Positions 62,777 to 64,000 of a stretch of 64,000 nt of DNA are shown one piece after another. The DNA comes from Mesotoga infera (GTDB lineage: Bacteria > Thermotogota > Thermotogae > Petrotogales > Kosmotogaceae). Location: the NCBI RefSeq assembly GCF_900157305.1, contig NZ_LS974202.1, positions 2,418,001 through 2,482,000 on the forward strand, in the 5' to 3' direction. The notes below the pieces were generated by a model. That model had not been told where the DNA came from. It did no database searches and worked only from the letters and a program-made list of their open reading frames with translations. Position numbers and translations under genes: made by a program. Numbering within the stretch: the stretch's first letter is position 1; the number at the start of each line of letters is the position of its first letter.

Positions 62777-63880
62777 TCTTTGGTGTATTCCGCCGGTGAA
62801 AAAGCTCTTGAAAACCAAAAGGGATACATTTTCCGCGTACCGGGAAATGTAATTCATGAAAATCCTGGCTGAACGCCTGCTCTTGAGAAGAAGAACGTTT
62901 TTCTGAAGGTCGGCGTGAAACCGTCTTCTAAAGGAATCTGCGATCTGGAGATGCTTCACGATCGGGTATAACCTCTCCAGATATCTTTGACCGGCGGTCT
63001 TACCTTTGATTCCGTCTTCCACGATCGACAAGGCGGCCTGTCTTCCAGAATCGAGGGCGAAATCTATCCCCTCACCCGTCCAGTTATCTACAAGACCCGC
63101 ACTGTCACCTGCAAAGAAAAGTCCCTCGAAAGCTTTGTTCAGCTCGAGAACCTTCTCCATCTTGAAAAGCGGTATAGGGGTGCCGGTAAGCTCTACGTCT
63201 TCGTCGAAGGTTCTTTTTATAAGCATCTCCATCTCTTCGTAAGCCGGTACATTCTGTGCATCTGGATATACACCGCCACCGATAGAGTCGAAGGATTCTC
63301 CTGGAAACTTCCAGAGGTAGCCATCCTGCACAAAAGTTATGGAGGCACTTCCTGTAGGCGAACTGTAACCGTGATAGACTATCCCGTATGCCGGAGGTTC
63401 CAGATTTGCCAGCTTTGCTCCGAACACACCTCCTGCAACGATAACGAACTTACTTTCGATCTCGAGGTTTTCGCCTTTGACTAGAAAACCACCATCAGTT
63501 TTTTCAATTTCGCGGACCTTGGAGACGGCAAAATTCCCTCCCCTATCTATCACTGATTTTAGAAGAGAGTGATCTAACTCTTTGCGATCAACCGTAAAAA
63601 ACAAAGGACGCTTCGAAATATATGTCACTAAATCTCTGGCCACGCCCTCGTCGACGTTTCTAAACGAAATCTCTCTCGTTTCGAAGCCTCCTGGCTCGAT
63701 CTCAGGGAAGATCTCTCCGAGAACTCTAATAGAGCGTGGAGTCAGACCTCCTCCGCAGCCTTTGTAACGGGGAAAGGACTTCGAATCGATAAGAATGAAG
63801 TCGACGCCTTCCCTGCCAAGAATCCTCGCGGCGGCCAAGCCGGCCGGTCCGGCACCCACGACGGTTACCGTTCTAGTCAT
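62768..63880 (-). CDS. FAD-dependent oxidoreductase, geranylgeranyl-reductase-like
   Basis: A 370-residue flavoprotein. The dinucleotide-binding GAGPAGLAAA is at residues 9-18, followed by KGCGGGLTPR, which matches the family's substrate/flavin Cys region, and FAGDSAGLVDNWTGEGID near residue 270. Members reduce isoprenoid double bonds of lipids or quinones, but substrates vary. It starts inside the stop region of the NuoK-like gene. Confidence 0.82.
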   Translation of the reverse strand: MTRTVTVVGAGPAGLAAARILGREGVDFILIDSKSFPRYKGCGGGLTPRSIRVLGEIFPEIEPGGFETREISFRNVDEGVARDLVTYISKRPLFFTVDRKELDHSLLKSVIDRGGNFAVSKVREIEKTDGGFLVKGENLEIESKFVIVAGGVFGAKLANLEPPAYGIVYHGYSSPTGSASITFVQDGYLWKFPGESFDSIGGGVYPDAQNVPAYEEMEMLIKRTFDEDVELTGTPIPLFKMEKVLELNKAFEGLFFAGDSAGLVDNWTGEGIDFALDSGRQAALSIVEDGIKGKTAGQRYLERLYPIVKHLQIADSFRRRFHADLQKNVLLLKSRRSARIFMNYISRYAENVSLLVFKSFFTGGIHQRST

Positions 63881-64000
63881 TGGTCTTCACCTTCAATCTC
63901 ATTATCATCAATGCCACAACTATCTCCAGCGCTATCAGTGCAAGTATGAATATTATACCTGCGTACATACCGAAGATCTGTCCGAGAAAACCTACCAAGT
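63873..64000 (-). CDS. NuoK-like membrane subunit, C-terminal end (5' end outside window)
   Basis: The frame reads GQIFGMYAGIIFILALIALE then a short hydrophobic end and KVKTND. The GQ.F......AA.E pattern with a Glu in the helix resembles the last helices of NuoK and related Mrp/Mbh subunits. It is too short to decide between complex I and a hydrogenase/antiporter relative. It overlaps the reductase gene start by eight bases. Confidence 0.5.
   Translation of the reverse strand, partial: LVGFLGQIFGMYAGIIFILALIALEIVVALMIMRLKVKTND

Noticed and set aside
1-64000. CRISPR arrays, tRNA or rRNA genes, prophage, insertion sequences
   Set aside because: No regular spaced repeats, no cloverleaf or rRNA sequence, and no transposase or integrase were seen on reading both strands; a dedicated RNA search could still find a small RNA.

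Overview
The window looks like a chromosome segment of a Thermotogota bacterium, probably of the Mesotoga/Kosmotoga branch. This is inferred from the Thermotoga-like sequence of CTP synthase and other housekeeping proteins, the HD-GYP and sugar-transporter content, and a base composition near 48% GC judged by eye. No rRNA, tRNA, CRISPR array, phage or insertion sequence was recognised. Genes are packed with ATGA, TGATG or longer overlaps, and many use GTG or TTG starts placed by a clear Shine-Dalgarno (SD) sequence.

Region 1 (1-16 kb, + strand) is a long housekeeping string: YhaM-like nuclease (cut by the window edge), lepA, nfo, pyrG, folP, two enlarged sugar-ABC permeases, a small membrane/coiled-coil ORF, an RsmJ-like methyltransferase, miaA, hfq, hflX, an M23 peptidase, metK and rpsT. 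It ends at a bidirectional terminator shared with a convergent ugpC/malK-type ATPase. Region 2 (17-22.6 kb) holds an orphan Phd-type antitoxin, divergent from a sodium-pump operon nqrBCDEF that has no nqrA, followed by two genes of unknown function. Region 3 (22.6-31.1 kb, - strand) is a second compact operon: gatA, gatB, an outer-membrane-like protein, hemW, dCMP deaminase, korB, korC, dgkA, a LysM-M23 peptidase and DUF523. Region 4 (31.3-39.6 kb) is a cyclic-di-GMP block: a GAF-GGDEF cyclase overlapping a PAS/GAF HD-GYP protein, and a second HD-GYP receptor on the other strand, with a decayed ABC ATPase between them.

Region 5 (39.8-47.7 kb) is the most accessory part: a cobalamin adenosyltransferase, a PadR/HAAS pair, a delta-60-repeat lipoprotein with a Cys-rich neighbour, a DUF4097 lipoprotein preceded by a 31-codon ORF, and repeat-bearing non-coding DNA. 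Region 6 (47.7-54.9 kb) holds an MFS carrier, a CadC/CadA-like metal-efflux pair with a perfect operator palindrome, a peptidase-like hydrolase, a nucleotidase-LysM fusion and ferritin. Region 7 (55-62.8 kb) holds two complete importers: a BMP-type nucleoside transporter and a TrpXYZ-type transporter. A flavin-dependent reductase and the end of a NuoK-like gene close the window.

The most interesting find is upstream of the TrpXYZ-type transporter. A 30-residue leader peptide carries a Phe-Ala-Tyr-Ala-Tyr-Trp-Phe run just before a hairpin. Part of that hairpin imitates the descending arm of a strong downstream terminator, so the RNA can choose between terminator and antiterminator. This reads as ribosome-mediated attenuation by tryptophan or phenylalanine supply. 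Other points worth attention are the lack of a standard start codon for hflX and for the small ORF after the MalG-like gene, and a roughly 520-residue extracytoplasmic insert in that MalG-like permease.
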